From contig NW_022098031.1 of assembly GCF_002288925.2 (NCBI RefSeq), positions 11,727,309 to 11,791,308 of the forward strand: a stretch of 64,000 nt of DNA, in the 5' to 3' direction. Position numbers and translations under genes: made by a program. Positions 11,545 to 22,126 of the stretch are shown piece after piece (position 1 is the first letter of the stretch; each line of letters begins with the position of its first letter). The notes beneath the pieces are model-generated. The model ran no database searches, was not told the DNA's origin, and was given only the letters and a program-made list of their open reading frames with translations. The DNA comes from Delphinapterus leucas. Lineage: Eukaryota; Chordata; Mammalia; Artiodactyla; Monodontidae.

Positions 11545-12010
11545 TTAGCACAGTTATGGTGTAGAACCCACAAGTACAAAACCTCAGTGGCTTAATACAA
11601 TAAGCATTTATTTTGGCTTAAAAGTTTATGGGTTGGCTGTGCAGTTCTGGTGATCTAAGCCAAATGTGGCTATTTTGGCTAAGCTCGCTTGTAAGTGCAG
11701 CTGGTGAGTTGGCTGGGCACTGGCTGGTCTAGGATGGTCTCAACTTGGATTGACTCTATCCTGTATCATGTGCTATCTTATCCTTCAGCACGCTAGCCTG
11801 AGCTTATTCTCACAGTGAGGGCAGAATTCCAAAAGAGGGAGTAGAAGCAGACAGGGTCTCCTGATGCCTAAGTTTGGAACTGGCACAGTGTCACTTCCAC
11901 AACATTTGATTAGCCAAAGCGATAGGCAAGCCCAATCTTGATCAAAGGGTGGAGAAATACATTCAACTTGTTGATGCAATGAGCTGCAAAGTTACATTGC
12001 TAAGGGCATG
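11545..12010 (-). repeat. LTR-like repeat, probably MaLR/ERVL type
   Basis: It has 'cctcagtggcttaatacaataagcatttatt', 'ggctggtctaggatgg' and 'cacgctagcctgagctt'. The copy at 41.53-41.99 kb carries the same words in the same order, so the two belong to one family. The family is probably a MaLR/ERVL-type LTR in reverse orientation, but I cannot name it securely. Confidence 0.45.
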
Positions 12011-12054
12011 GATACAAGGAAGTCATTAATTATACCCCTCAAGTCAATTAACCT

Positions 12055-12485
12055 ACCATACCAGAAATCAGCTTATTATGAAACTGTAGTAACTAATTCA
12101 GTATAATATTGGTATAGAAATAGGTATGATGTAATATTATAATCCAAAAGAGACACACATGATAATAAAATATCATAACAGAGGTGGCATTGAAGGTTCT
12201 CTGGGGAAAATGTTAGACTATTAAACAAAAGGTGCTATGATAATAGATTATCCAATGGGGGAAAAATGGATCCTTACTTCACATCATACACAAAAATCAC
12301 TTCCAAGTTTATTAAAGATCTAAATGTAAAAAGCAAAGCTTTAACATTTTAGAAGAAAATACAAGAGAATATATCTACAGCTTGAATGTTGGGAAAGATT
12401 TCTTAAACAAGACACGAAAGGTACAAACCATAATGAAAATGTAGATGAATTCAATGATGTTATCATTTGTATTTTCTATGCAAAG
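12055..12485 (+). mobile_element. Old L1M fragment (ORF2 C-terminal region)
   Basis: The words 'aaactgtagtaactaattcag', 'aaaaatggatccttacttcaca', 'aagatctaaatgtaaaaagc' and 'gaaagatttcttaaacaaga' match the order expected for the end of L1 ORF2 in plus orientation. It is heavily diverged with no open frame. Confidence 0.7.
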
Positions 12486-13049
12486 CAAACCACCAAACAT
12501 TGAAAAGAAAAGCCCCAGTCTTCAGGAAGATAAGAGTCTGTGCTTGTCACAAGTTACCACATCTTAAAGTACCTAGTAACCTACTTCATTGCAGCACACA
12601 GCCAGAACTTGGCTTGACACAGCCCGGACCATTTGGGGAATGATGTTAACAGAGCTTGCCCAAGGACTCTTTAAAGTGAGTGCTCTGTTTGGTTCTAAAT
12701 CCATCCCCAGCTAATGGAGAAAAATCTATTCTGTTAAGAGTTACTAGATACATGGGGTTTGTGTGTAAAAGGAGCTCCAGCAGTATGCAGGGAGATTAAA
12801 TAATTGCTTGGAGGCAGGGACTTGATGAAATCTCCCCAATTAGCTGGGCTGTTCCATGGTTAAACTGAACAGAGGATCCAGCCTTTCTTATGTGCCAGCT
12901 TGTGCTATGCTTGCTTGCCCCAAAGGCACGTGCTTTCTTAATGGGCTACTTTTACAATATCATTTGCTCTAGAGACAGATTCAAAATGACATGAGGCCAC
13001 CTCGAACCTAGCAAGGCTGTCATGCCAAAATGACCTTGTCCTTAAGGAG
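12486..13049. other. Unique-looking sequence
   Basis: No repeat or gene recognised. Confidence 0.4.
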
Positions 13050-13280
13050 AAGCAGCCATAGCACGGTGGTAAAAAGCATGAATTCTGAAGTCCAGCTGCC
13101 TGGGTTTATGCCCTGGATCTAACTGTGAGATTTGGGGCAAGAGACTTCGGCGACCTTCGCCAAATAACCATACTCCCCTGACACGCAGCTTTGAGGATTA
13201 AAGGAGCTAATCCAGAAACAGAACCGTGTCTGGAAGGTAGACTTTAGTCAACAAATGTTGCTTGCTATTACTCTCGGTGT
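13050..13280 (+). repeat. MIR SINE copy
   Basis: It starts with 'agcacggtggtaaaaagcatgaattctgaagtc', has 'cagctgcctgggttt' at the B-box region, then 'gattaaaggagctaatcc' and 'tagactttagtcaacaaatg'. The order fits a nearly full MIR. Confidence 0.75.
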
Positions 13281-13329
13281 AATGAAAGAACCTCAAAAAA
13301 TCACTCTGAGATCATTTTTTCTCTTTTAA

Positions 13330-13625
13330 ATTGTGAAAAGGAAAAATAATGATACCAACAAACAGGGCCACCTTCATTTTTGTATATTAACTTCTAGTTC
13401 CTAGCACACCTGGAGTGTGAATATAATTTTATATGGTGCTCTTTTTAATGTAAGCAGCGTCTGTGTTCCTACAGTTGTTCTAATTAGCTGTATAGGATTC
13501 TGTTGAATTAATGCACCAAATTTTACCTAACATTTCTCTTAAGGTTAAATATCTGAATTTTTTGCTTTTGTTATGTTAGGTACCGCTGACTAATATCACT
13601 TTGTACAAACCAGTGAACTTTTTCT
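13330..13625 (-). mobile_element. Possible old L1M fragment
   Basis: The plus-strand words 'gctgtataggattctgttgaatt' and 'gcaccaaattttacctaac' resemble the reverse complement of an L1M ORF2 end. Divergence is large, so the call is tentative. Confidence 0.4.
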
Positions 13626-13689
13626 CATTAAGACAAATTAACCAAGACAATCACCCTTAAGCCTCTACCTCAGGCTCTTTGTTTCAATT

Positions 13690-14200
13690 TAACCCTCCTC
13701 CACGTGTTCTGACCTGAATTACCTTCCTCATAATCACTCCCCCACCTTCTGTTTCCCAAGCTCTAGTTACGAAAGCCAGATCTCCTTCACTACTTCTTAT
13801 TCTCCCTCTGCAGATCTCCAGGCTCCATGCTGTTCCTTGCTGAGTCATGTCACCCTGGACCTACTCATCCCTCCCTCCAGTCCCCCCTCCATTGAGTTTA
13901 CAATCCTCTTCCAGGGACATCAAATAGGGGGACCACAAGGTTGGGGCCATTTGGCATATCCTGTACTCCCCTTCTTATGCTGTGCCTGTTCTCAGAACCT
14001 AAAAGGGAAACAATATAATTCTCTCTAAAGCATCCTCCCTACTGCTCTGTTCCTGTCAGACTCCTATTTATCCTTCTACGCCCAACTCAATGCACTAACC
14101 CCCAGGCATAGATCACTGATCCATCCTTACTGTTCCCAGGGCACTTGCTATGTATCTTGGTATTCTCAGCAACAAACAGTTATTGCATATTGTAGATAAA
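13690..14200 (+). repeat. Possible L2 3' part
   Basis: C/T-rich sequence with 'tatttatccttctacgccca' and 'gggcacttgctatgtatctt' resembles the end of L2. The definitive tail words are missing. Confidence 0.35.
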
Positions 14201-14274
14201 TAAGTCAGTGATGGGCAGATCTGTGTATGAGAACTTAGAAGCTTCTTAAGTTGCCTGTTTCGACATGATTGGAT

Positions 14275-14520
14275 AGGAGTACAATAGTTAACAACAGGGA
14301 CTTTGGAATCAGATAGGCTTGATTTGAATATTAAGTCTACTTTGTGCTAATTAGGAAACTGGGAAATGTAAGCCAACTTCTCTGCAAAATCCCATCTCTC
14401 TGCAGATCCCCATCTGCAAAATGGGGTCATTTCTGTCACCAGCTTTCTTGGACAGATAAGACATGGATTAAATGAATTAATGGATGCAAAGCACACAACA
14501 AGCACGTGGTTTAAATGGCA
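14275..14520 (+). repeat. MIR SINE copy
   Basis: It has 'acagggactttggaatcagat', 'gcttgatttgaat', 'tctgcaaaatggggtcattt' and 'attaaatgaattaatgga', in MIR order. Confidence 0.75.
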
Positions 14521-15779
14521 GTTTGTAATACTACCAGAAAAAAAAAAAATAGATGCTAGAAAGTCAAACCGGCCAAAAATTTTGTCCACCTCACTGGATT
14601 TTGTCAATGGACCCCAGGTTCTCACCTCAAGATATAAACGGGGGCAGTATCATTAACTTATTAGGAGGACTGAATAACCCATGTTTTCAGTGAATTTCCG
14701 GTATTAATGTTGATGGGTATATTCTGCTCTGGTCTCTCACTCTTCCTTGCTCACTCTTATCAGGATGCTCATTTAACATAAAGGGCTGCTAAAAGCACAC
14801 CCCACCCTGTCCTCCTCAAACTCTAGTCCATCTCCAGGGCTTTTTCACAGCTGCTTTGTTGCCTGAGATTCATCTCATTTTTTTTTATCTTTGAGTCGAG
14901 GTTTGTTTCTAGCCAGTCACACTAAATGTGTGAATTCAGTGTGTGATGTGGAAGGACTGACATATCAAGTCATGAACAAACATAACTCGCTGGTTATGAC
15001 CAATAACTATAACTAATGTAATAAAAGATTATTGGCTCCAAAGAAAGGATCACCTAGAGGAATTGTTATGAGTGAAGCAGGAAGCACATAGGAGAAAATG
15101 GAGATCTAGATGGCATTCCCAAAACGTGCCCCTGAGTAGCAGGAGGGTGGTAGACTGTGGGCATCTCTTAGGAAAGGAAGGGAGTGCAAAAAATGGGGGG
15201 AAAGGCGGACAGAGGAAACGTGGTAGCCCACTTCAGGTTTTGCCAGGGATCAGCCTTCCTGTGCCCAGCGCCACTCAACATTCATTTGTGAGGTTGGTGA
15301 ATGGGCTGCAGGCCTTGGGGGAAGCCATAACCATCAGGGTTGGATCAGCTTGCAGGCCTTGGTAGCACTGGACCAGACCTTCCAGGGGCAAGTAAAGATG
15401 CGCCCACTGGCCCTAGGAAGGCTCTAAAAACTTGAAGCTTTGCATTTGATTAAGGTTCATAAGATACAAGATAGAGTATTAAAATGTAAAAGGCTGCTAG
15501 GAAATAAAACCAAAGCAATGCCAAAGAATTTAATCTAAATTCAGGCACAAAATGAAATCCTAACTCTGTTTGCTTGGCCCAGATGCCTGAAGCATCTCGA
15601 AAGAAGGCACATTTCTGCCCCTGAATAATGTTAATCTTGGATTTAGAAAAAGAGTGAATATGGAGAATTTGGAGATTGCTGAAAATCACTTCTGATTACA
15701 ATCATATAGTCTAGAAAATCAACCAAATATGAGAAAACTGCAATGGAGAAGACACAATACAAGAAAATAATGATGATAA
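14521..15779. other. Unique-looking sequence
   Basis: No repeat or gene recognised. The 97-codon plus frame (15072-15365) and 79-codon minus frame (15450-15689) lack recognisable features. Confidence 0.4.
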
Positions 15780-16150
15780 CATTTATTATGGTACTTTACA
15801 GTTGACACAAAGCTTTTTACCTGGTGAAGGATGCTCCCTGATGATCACATAATATGCATGTGCGCAGTATGGTATGAGGCGTGATTTTCTCCCCTAAGGA
15901 GTTTACAATCCAGTAACAAAAGAAAGACATGTACACAATGTAATACAAATTGGATGATGATAAGGGCTATATAAAGGTAATAAATTTTGGTTGTTAAGGA
16001 GTAGGCTACATAAAGGAAGCACAGTTTAAAAGGTACTTTGAACTTTTGATAGGTGGAGGTGTGAGACAGGCACTTTAGCAAAGAAAACATCACGTACTAT
16101 GGCAGGAAATGGAAAATTGCAGCATGTGTTTAAAGAATGACAGGAAATGC
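15780..16150 (+). repeat. Ancient LINE-like repeat, family not resolved
   Basis: The words 'aaggagtttacaatccagtaac', 'ggatgatgataagggctata' and 'catgtgtttaaagaatgacagg' follow the pattern of the old repeat seen more completely at 18.17-18.87 kb. I do not name the family. Confidence 0.4.
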
Positions 16151-16939
16151 AGGAAGGTAGACTGTAGTCCACATCTGTTACATTTGCCTAGTCAATATCC
16201 ATTCTCTATTCTCTTCATGGTGGTAACTCTGTTTCCTTTGGGGAAACCCATCTATTCTCAGTATCTGCAGAGTGGAGCTGACCCAACTCTTGGGGTCAGG
16301 GCAGGTCCTGTGATCATCACTTGACCAATCACTACCTTCCATCTCCCTGGATATAGTTAATACTTCACAGTTGGGTACATGACTGAAGTTATCCAATGTC
16401 CCAAACTTAATCCCAGCAATTTTGTTGGAATTTTAAGAAAGAGTCATTCCCTTCCATGAGGTTTGTAGCTGTAAGAATGATGAAAACCTGGCATTTCCAA
16501 GGGTCTCTTTGAGCAGAGTGCCTACCACAGAGAAAGGGCAAGTCTTTTATATGCTTGGATCTTGTTGTGTCTAAAACAATCTGCCCCTCAACTTTTCAGA
16601 TACAGGAGACAACACATTCCCCATTTGTTCAGCCAGTTTTCATTGTTTTCTGTCGCTTGTAGCCATAAGAATCGTACTGCATAGCCTAGGACCCATTGGA
16701 AAGAGCCTTGAGTGCCATATCATGGGATTTCATTCTCTAGTCAACAAAAAGTCACAAGCTGTTTTAGGAAAGGGATGGATTTTGAAATCCCATACCCAAA
16801 CCAGCTTGAAGGCAGCTCTACAGACAGGGAAACCAGATAAGCGATCTTTACAAAGGCAAAGCCAGTGGTAAGCATCGTTGGCTTTTTGTGAGTTCCCTTT
16901 GTGAGTTGCATGGAAGGACCATTGTCATCACTTCTGAAG
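16151..16939. other. Unique-looking sequence
   Basis: No repeat or gene recognised. Confidence 0.4.
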
Positions 16940-17185
16940 CTTAGTGTGCACTAGCACTTTTCTAAGCACTTGCACACACATTAACTCACGCATGTCAACC
17001 CTATGAAAAATGTCCAGTTATTAACCCTCACAGCAACTCTGTGAGGAAGGTCCAGCTATTATAGTCCTCATTTTGCAGAAGATGAAATTGGGGCATGAGG
17101 AAATGAACAAATGCCCAGTGTCCCACAACTAACCAAATGGTAAAACTAGGATCTGGATCTTGGGAGTCAGGTCCCAAGAGCCTGT
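16940..17185 (-). repeat. MIR SINE copy, reverse orientation
   Basis: On the plus strand it reads 'ttctaagcacttgcacacacattaactca', 'cctcacagcaactctgtgagg', 'cctcattttgcagaagatga' and 'ggatctggatcttgggagtc'. This is the reverse complement of a long, well-preserved MIR. Confidence 0.85.
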
Positions 17186-18164
17186 CCTCAAGGAACACAA
17201 CTGCCAACACCAAGAAGTCTTGCAAACACCAAATTCCCTTCCCAGTGGCCCATTCTTTCCTCCCACTAGCCTAGATGTCCATATTTAGAATCACTTCTTT
17301 GACCTAGAAAAGGAAGTTGGAAGTATTATTTCTAGAATGCCCTTGGTACACTGTTACTTGAGTAGGAGAATAGGATGCTGGCCTTTTCCCATTAAAACAT
17401 CAACAGAGCTTTAAAGGGGATAGGTAAGTTTTAAAGAGGAAAAATGTGGAGAAATTAGGATGTTTGGGCGCTACTCTAGGAAATGTGACTTTTCTCTGAT
17501 ATTGGCAGAATGGCATTGTGTGTATGGGTGAGGAAAGAAGGGGCACAGAGAGAGACTTTGACTTCTAACAAAAATCCCATATATCCTTCAAAATGCAGAC
17601 TTCTGTCAAAATTCCCAAAAGCACATTCTTGCAGTGCTATGCTTACTTCCATAAATGGCCCTTGTCTGTGTTGTTTCAGTCAGTCCCTGGATATGAGGAG
17701 GTGAAGTCAGGCCTCCCAAGTACTGTCACTGTCAAGTACCCTCTCTCTGCCAGACCTTCCCACAGCCCCAGATGGTCTAGCTTCTCCTTCCCTGTCATTT
17801 CCTGAGGGGGTGGGAGAGAGGAAAGAGAAAAGAGGCAAGAAGCATAGACTTTGCCAGTACCAGCCCTGGATCTCACACAACCCACCCAGCTGGGCTGGTC
17901 CCAAGCAAACCATGGGTTGGTAAGTGGTTGCAGCTTGGCCCCATGCCCACACCTCCCTGCCTGCCCACCTTCCCCTGCAGGAAGTACCACCCACTTCCTC
18001 CCCACCTCAGGCTGCCAGTTCCCATAGGGGCTCTCACTATATCCTCATTGCATTGATGTAAATAATTAATGAAACAGAGAAGTGATGCCCTCCTGGGTCA
18101 CTTGGGTGATCACACTAATGGGCTCATGTTGAGGGAGAATTCAAAAGAGGAGGCATCATGATTC
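17186..18164. other. Unique-looking, GC-richer sequence
   Basis: Two overlapping minus-strand frames (109 codons at 17676-18005, 95 codons at 17707-17994) lie in a GC-rich part. They are shifted frames of the same DNA, have no recognisable domain, and are not called genes. Confidence 0.4.
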
Positions 18165-18870
18165 TGGAGTCATTCATTCATTAAACAAATATTTATTGAG
18201 AGCCTAGAATATACCAGGGACTATTCTTGTTGCCGGAAACAGGGCGGTGAACTGCTGTCTTTGTGGAATTTTATTCTAGTGGGAAAGACAACCAATAAAC
18301 AGAGCAATAAATATACAAGCTAGTGTCGGGTGGTAGAAAGTGCTGTGAAGAAAAAGAAATCTGGATAAGGGTAGTTAGAGAGTATAGGATTTCAGTTTAG
18401 GACGACTTGGCAGGGAAGTCCACACTGAGCACGTGGCGCTGAATAAAGTAAGACCAGTGAGCCAGGTGAAAATCGGAGGGAAGATCATACTAGGCTGAAG
18501 GAAAGGAAGGAGGCAGAATCATTGTTAAAGATAAGAAGGCCCGGGTGGCTGGAGCACAGTGATGGAGCAGAAGAGTCATCGGGAATGAAGTTGGAAAAGG
18601 AACCACGGCCAGATGAGAATTTTGTATTATATTCTTCAGGTGATAGGAAGCCATTGGAGGATTTGGTACAGAAGAGTGATACGATGTCCTTTAAGGGATG
18701 CTTGAAGCAAAAAAAAAAAGTAAGAGGACAATCGTGGAAGCAGGAAGGCCAATTGGGAGGATTTGTAGAATTCCAGGTGAGAGATGAAGGTAACCAGGAC
18801 CAGGGTGATGATGGTAGAGGTGCAGAGAAATGGTCAAGTTCAAGATATATGTTGAAATCAGAGCCTTAAA
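18165..18870 (+). repeat. Ancient LINE-like repeat, long copy, family not resolved
   Basis: It begins 'attcattcattaaacaaatatttattgag', then 'ttattctagtgggaaagaca', 'gtggctggagcacagtgatg', 'ggaagccattggaggatttg' and ends near 'gtcaagttcaagatatatgttg'. This is a familiar, widespread old mammalian repeat whose family name I will not guess. The 115-codon frame 18522-18869 is inside it and is spurious. Confidence 0.55.
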
Positions 18871-18879
18871 CCTCATTTG

Positions 18880-19345
18880 TTGCTGTGTAGTGGAAGCCTC
18901 TGGTGACTGTGTTACTTGCCTGTGGCTCCCCTCTGATTTCAGCCATGGCTGTGACGGACAGTTCTCAGGAGCTCACCCTCACATTGTGCTATGTCCCCAG
19001 AACCAAAGGAGCCCTCTTGGCCTGTAGGCAGGCACACAGGGAGTGCAGGCTGGGGGAACCATTACACTGGCATAACCCTCAACCAATTAGCTGCATAAAC
19101 TAGCTATATAAATGCTCCAGCCTCCTGTCTTTCAGGAGGAAAATTCTAGAAGACATTCCATATAGTTCTCAGAGGTCCAGCCTACATGGGTAACCTTAAA
19201 CACCCCCCCCTCATATTAATGTCTCCTCCTCACTTGCTCTCCCTGCTCTCCCATTCCTACCTCCTAGGATCACCTCCCAAATAAACTACCTGCACTCAGT
19301 TCCTTGCTTCAGTCTCTGCTTTGGGGAACTCAAACTAAGATAGAG
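18880..19345 (+). repeat. Probable ERVL-class solo LTR
   Basis: The stretch has promoter and polyadenylation features spaced as in an LTR: a TATA-box-like 'tatataaa' at 19105-19112 and 'aataaa' at 19280-19285. These are followed by the familiar end 'ctttggggaactcaaactaag'. The outer ends are uncertain and I found no clean target duplication. The family is not named. Confidence 0.45.
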
Positions 19346-20129
19346 AATTTGCCCACTCTACCTATTCCTCACTTGCCACAAAGCCCTTCTCCTCAGCAGC
19401 CATAGAGATACAACCCTCATATACTGGTTTCCAATCTTCTTCCAAGGATCTATGAGCCTTACAACCAGAAACAGAGCTTTTCCTCAACTCCTCCAAAACA
19501 TCCATTATCCATTCTCACCTCAAAGGTCAACATCTACATCCTTACTTGTAGACATTCAACTGAAAACAATTGCAAAAAATAACAATAATAATAATCAGGG
19601 ACAGCTTCCAGTCAAGAGAATATGGGATACTGTAAAGAAGACATAGTCTCAAAATACAGAAATGACTTCGTAATGGACCTGAATGGATGCAATTGTCAAG
19701 TTTATAACTGGTAAAAGGACAGGGATATAGCTGACTGACAATTCGGCCAAGAGATAAAATGCTTAAATGAGACTTGGCAAGAATCACTTAAAGTGTTTTG
19801 GCTGGTAGGCTCTGAGTGTTCTTTATTAGAAATAACTATAGACTAAAGAGAGATGAGACACATGAGTAATACAAAGCAGAAGAAACCCTTAAATCAAAAT
19901 TGACATTTTAATAACTATGCTTTAAATAAATCTCCCCTCTGAAGTCCTAATGTTTAACAGCTGCAGATAAATGTGACACCAGGTGAAGCTAATCAAAAAG
20001 TTTAATAATGCAGGAAACAAAAGAGGAAGAAGGAAACTGAAACAACCCATTTTCAGTCCCTCCAGGATTTCAGCTTCTCTCCGTCTTCTGTCCTCCCACC
20101 CGCCCAGCAATCTAACACCCTGCAGGTGG
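19346..20129. other. Unique-looking sequence
   Basis: No repeat or gene recognised, apart from a short AAT-rich run near 19578-19597. Confidence 0.35.
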
Positions 20130-20365
20130 GCAGCTAACTGGCTAAGAACTATGAAGCCAGCCAGACTGGGTTCCAATCTCAGCTCTGTCATGTTTCATCT
20201 CTGTGTGCTGGGCAAGTAAACTTCCAAGCCTCAGTATTCATGTCTATAAAATGGGACTAAACCACCTGATAAAGTTGTTCTAAGATTTAATTGGGCTAAT
20301 ACATGTGAAGGCAGAGTAAGCACTCAATAAAATGTCAGCTATTACTATCACTACTACTACTTTGC
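20130..20365 (+). repeat. MIR SINE copy adjoining the L1
   Basis: It has 'ctgggttccaatctcagctctg', 'gggcaagtaaacttccaagcctcag', 'ctataaaatgggactaaac' and 'agagtaagcactcaataaaatg', ending in 'ctattactatcactactact'. The LINE-1 begins right after this tail, so the L1 apparently inserted at or near the MIR 3' end. Confidence 0.85.
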
Positions 20366-21176
20366 TAAAGGAGCAGAAGAAAACTAGAGGAAAGGAAATA
20401 GAGAAGGAAACACAGGTTAACAGAAGAGAGAATAATAGAATGGAGAAAATACAAGAAACGTTTAACAAGGACCTAAAAGAACTAAAGAGCAAACAAACAA
20501 TGATGAACAACACAATAAATGAAATTTAAAATTCTCTAGAAGGAATCAAGAGCAGAGTAACTGAGGCAGAGGAACGGATAAGTGACCTGGAAGATGAAAT
20601 AGTGGAAATAATTACCATAGAGCAGAATAAAGAAAAAAGAATGAAAATAATGGAGGGCAATCACAGAGACCTCTGGGACAACATTAAACAGGCCAACATG
20701 TGAATTATAGGGGTCCCAGAAGAAGAAGAGGAAAAAGAAGGGACTGAGAAAATATTTGAAGAGATTATAGTTGAAAACTTCCCTAATATGGGGAAGGAAA
20801 TAGTCAATCAAGTCCAGAAAACACAGAGAGTCCCATACAGGATAAATCCAAGGAGAAACATAGACACATATTAAATAAACTATCAAAAATTAAATACAAA
20901 GAAAAAATATTAAAAGCAACAAGGGAAAAGCAACGATTAACATACAACGGAATCCCCATACGGTTAACAGCTGACCTTTCAGCAGAAACTCTGTAAGGCA
21001 GAAGGGAGAGGCAGGACATATTTAAAGTGATGAAAGGGAAAAACCTACAACCAAGATTACTCTACCCAGCAAGGATCTCATTCAGATTCGATGGAAAAAT
21101 TAAAACCTATACAGACGAGCAAAAGTTAAGAGAATTCAGCATCACCAAACCAGCCGTACAACAAATGCTAAAGTAA
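20366..21176 (+). pseudogene. LINE-1 ORF1 remnant (RNA-binding chaperone)
   Basis: L1 ORF1 normally encodes a trimeric nucleic-acid chaperone with a coiled coil, an RRM-like domain and a C-terminal domain. Here the N-terminus is missing. The coiled-coil part can be read around 'IKSRVTEAEERISDLEDE' and the C-terminal part around 'RLTADLSAETL' and 'ISFRFDGKIKTYTDEQKL'. Stops interrupt it at 20527-20529, 20701-20703 and 20994-20996, the last where the family usually has Gln. The natural end is the TAA at 21174-21176. It cannot make a working protein. Confidence 0.9.
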
Positions 21177-21243
21177 CTTCTCTAGACAGGAAACACAAGA
21201 AGAGGAAAAGACCTACAATAACAAACCCAAAACAATTAAGAAA

Positions 21244-21717
21244 ATGGTAATAGGAACATACATATCAATAACTACCTTAAATGGAAATGGATTAAATGCT
21301 CCAACCAAAAGACATAGACTGGCTGTGTGGATACAAAAACAAGACCCATACATATGCTGTCTACAAGAGACCCACATCAGACCTAGGGACACATACAGAC
21401 TGAAAATGAGGGGATGGAAAAAGATATTGCATGCAAATGGAAATCAAAAGAAATCTGGAGTAGCAATTCTCATATCAGACAAAACAGACTTTAAAATAAA
21501 GACTATTACAAGAGACAAAGAAGGACACTACATAATGATCAGGGGATCAATCCAAGAAGAAGATAAAATAATTGTAAGTATTTATGCACCCAACATAGTC
21601 ACACCTCAATACATAAGGCAAATGCTAACAGCCATAAAAGCAGAAATCGACAGTAAAACAATAACAGTAGGGACTTTAACACCCCACTTTCACCAATGGA
21701 CAGATCATCCAAAATGA
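21244..21717 (+). pseudogene. LINE-1 ORF2 endonuclease domain, frame-broken
   Basis: The frame opens at ATG 21244, 67 bases after ORF1, which is typical L1 spacing. It encodes the first 157 residues, covering most of the APE-type endonuclease that nicks target DNA for target-primed reverse transcription. The conserved 'LNGNGLN' asparagine region and 'CLQETH' (catalytic Glu) are present, as is 'GWKKILHANGNQKKSGVAILISD'. A one-base deletion in the G run at about 21670-21673 shifts the frame just where the conserved Gly-Asp-Phe-Asn motif should be, so the translated end (from 'TVGTLTP') is nonsense. A second one-base deletion lies at about 21813-21815. Confidence 0.92.
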
Positions 21718-21859
21718 AAATAAATAAGGAAACACAAGGTTTAAGTGATATATTAAACAAGATGGACTTAATTGATATTTATACGACATTCCATCCAAAA
21801 ACTACAGATTACACTTCTTCTCAAGTGCTCATGGAACATTCTCCAGGATAGAGCATATC

Positions 21860-22126
21860 TTGGGTCACAAATCAAGCCTTGGTAAATTTAAGAAAATTGA
21901 AACCGTATCAAGTATCTTTTCTGACCACAACACTATGAGACTAGAAATCAATTACAGGAAAAAATCTGTAAAAAATACAAACACATGGAGGCTAAACAAT
22001 ACACTACTTAATAACGAAGTGATCACTGAAGAAATCAAAGAGGAAATAAAAAAATACCTAGAAACAAATGACAATGAAAGCACAAAGATCCAAAACCTAT
22101 GGGATACAGCAAAAGCAGTTCTATGA
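21860..22126 (+). pseudogene. LINE-1 ORF2, end of endonuclease domain
   Basis: This frame carries on ORF2 after the two deletions: 'GHKSSLGKFKKIET' and 'SDHNTMRLEINY' are the end of the endonuclease, with the conserved Ser-Asp-His active-site triad visible. 'TWRLNNTLLNNE' leads into the linker. It ends at a TGA at 22124-22126, where the family usually has an Arg codon, so a C-to-T change at a CpG is likely. Confidence 0.9.

Noticed and set aside
17676..18005. 109- and 95-codon minus-strand frames
   Set aside because: Shifted frames over the same GC-rich stretch, without family similarity.
18522..18869. 115-codon plus-strand frame
   Set aside because: It lies wholly in the ancient LINE-like repeat of 18165-18870.
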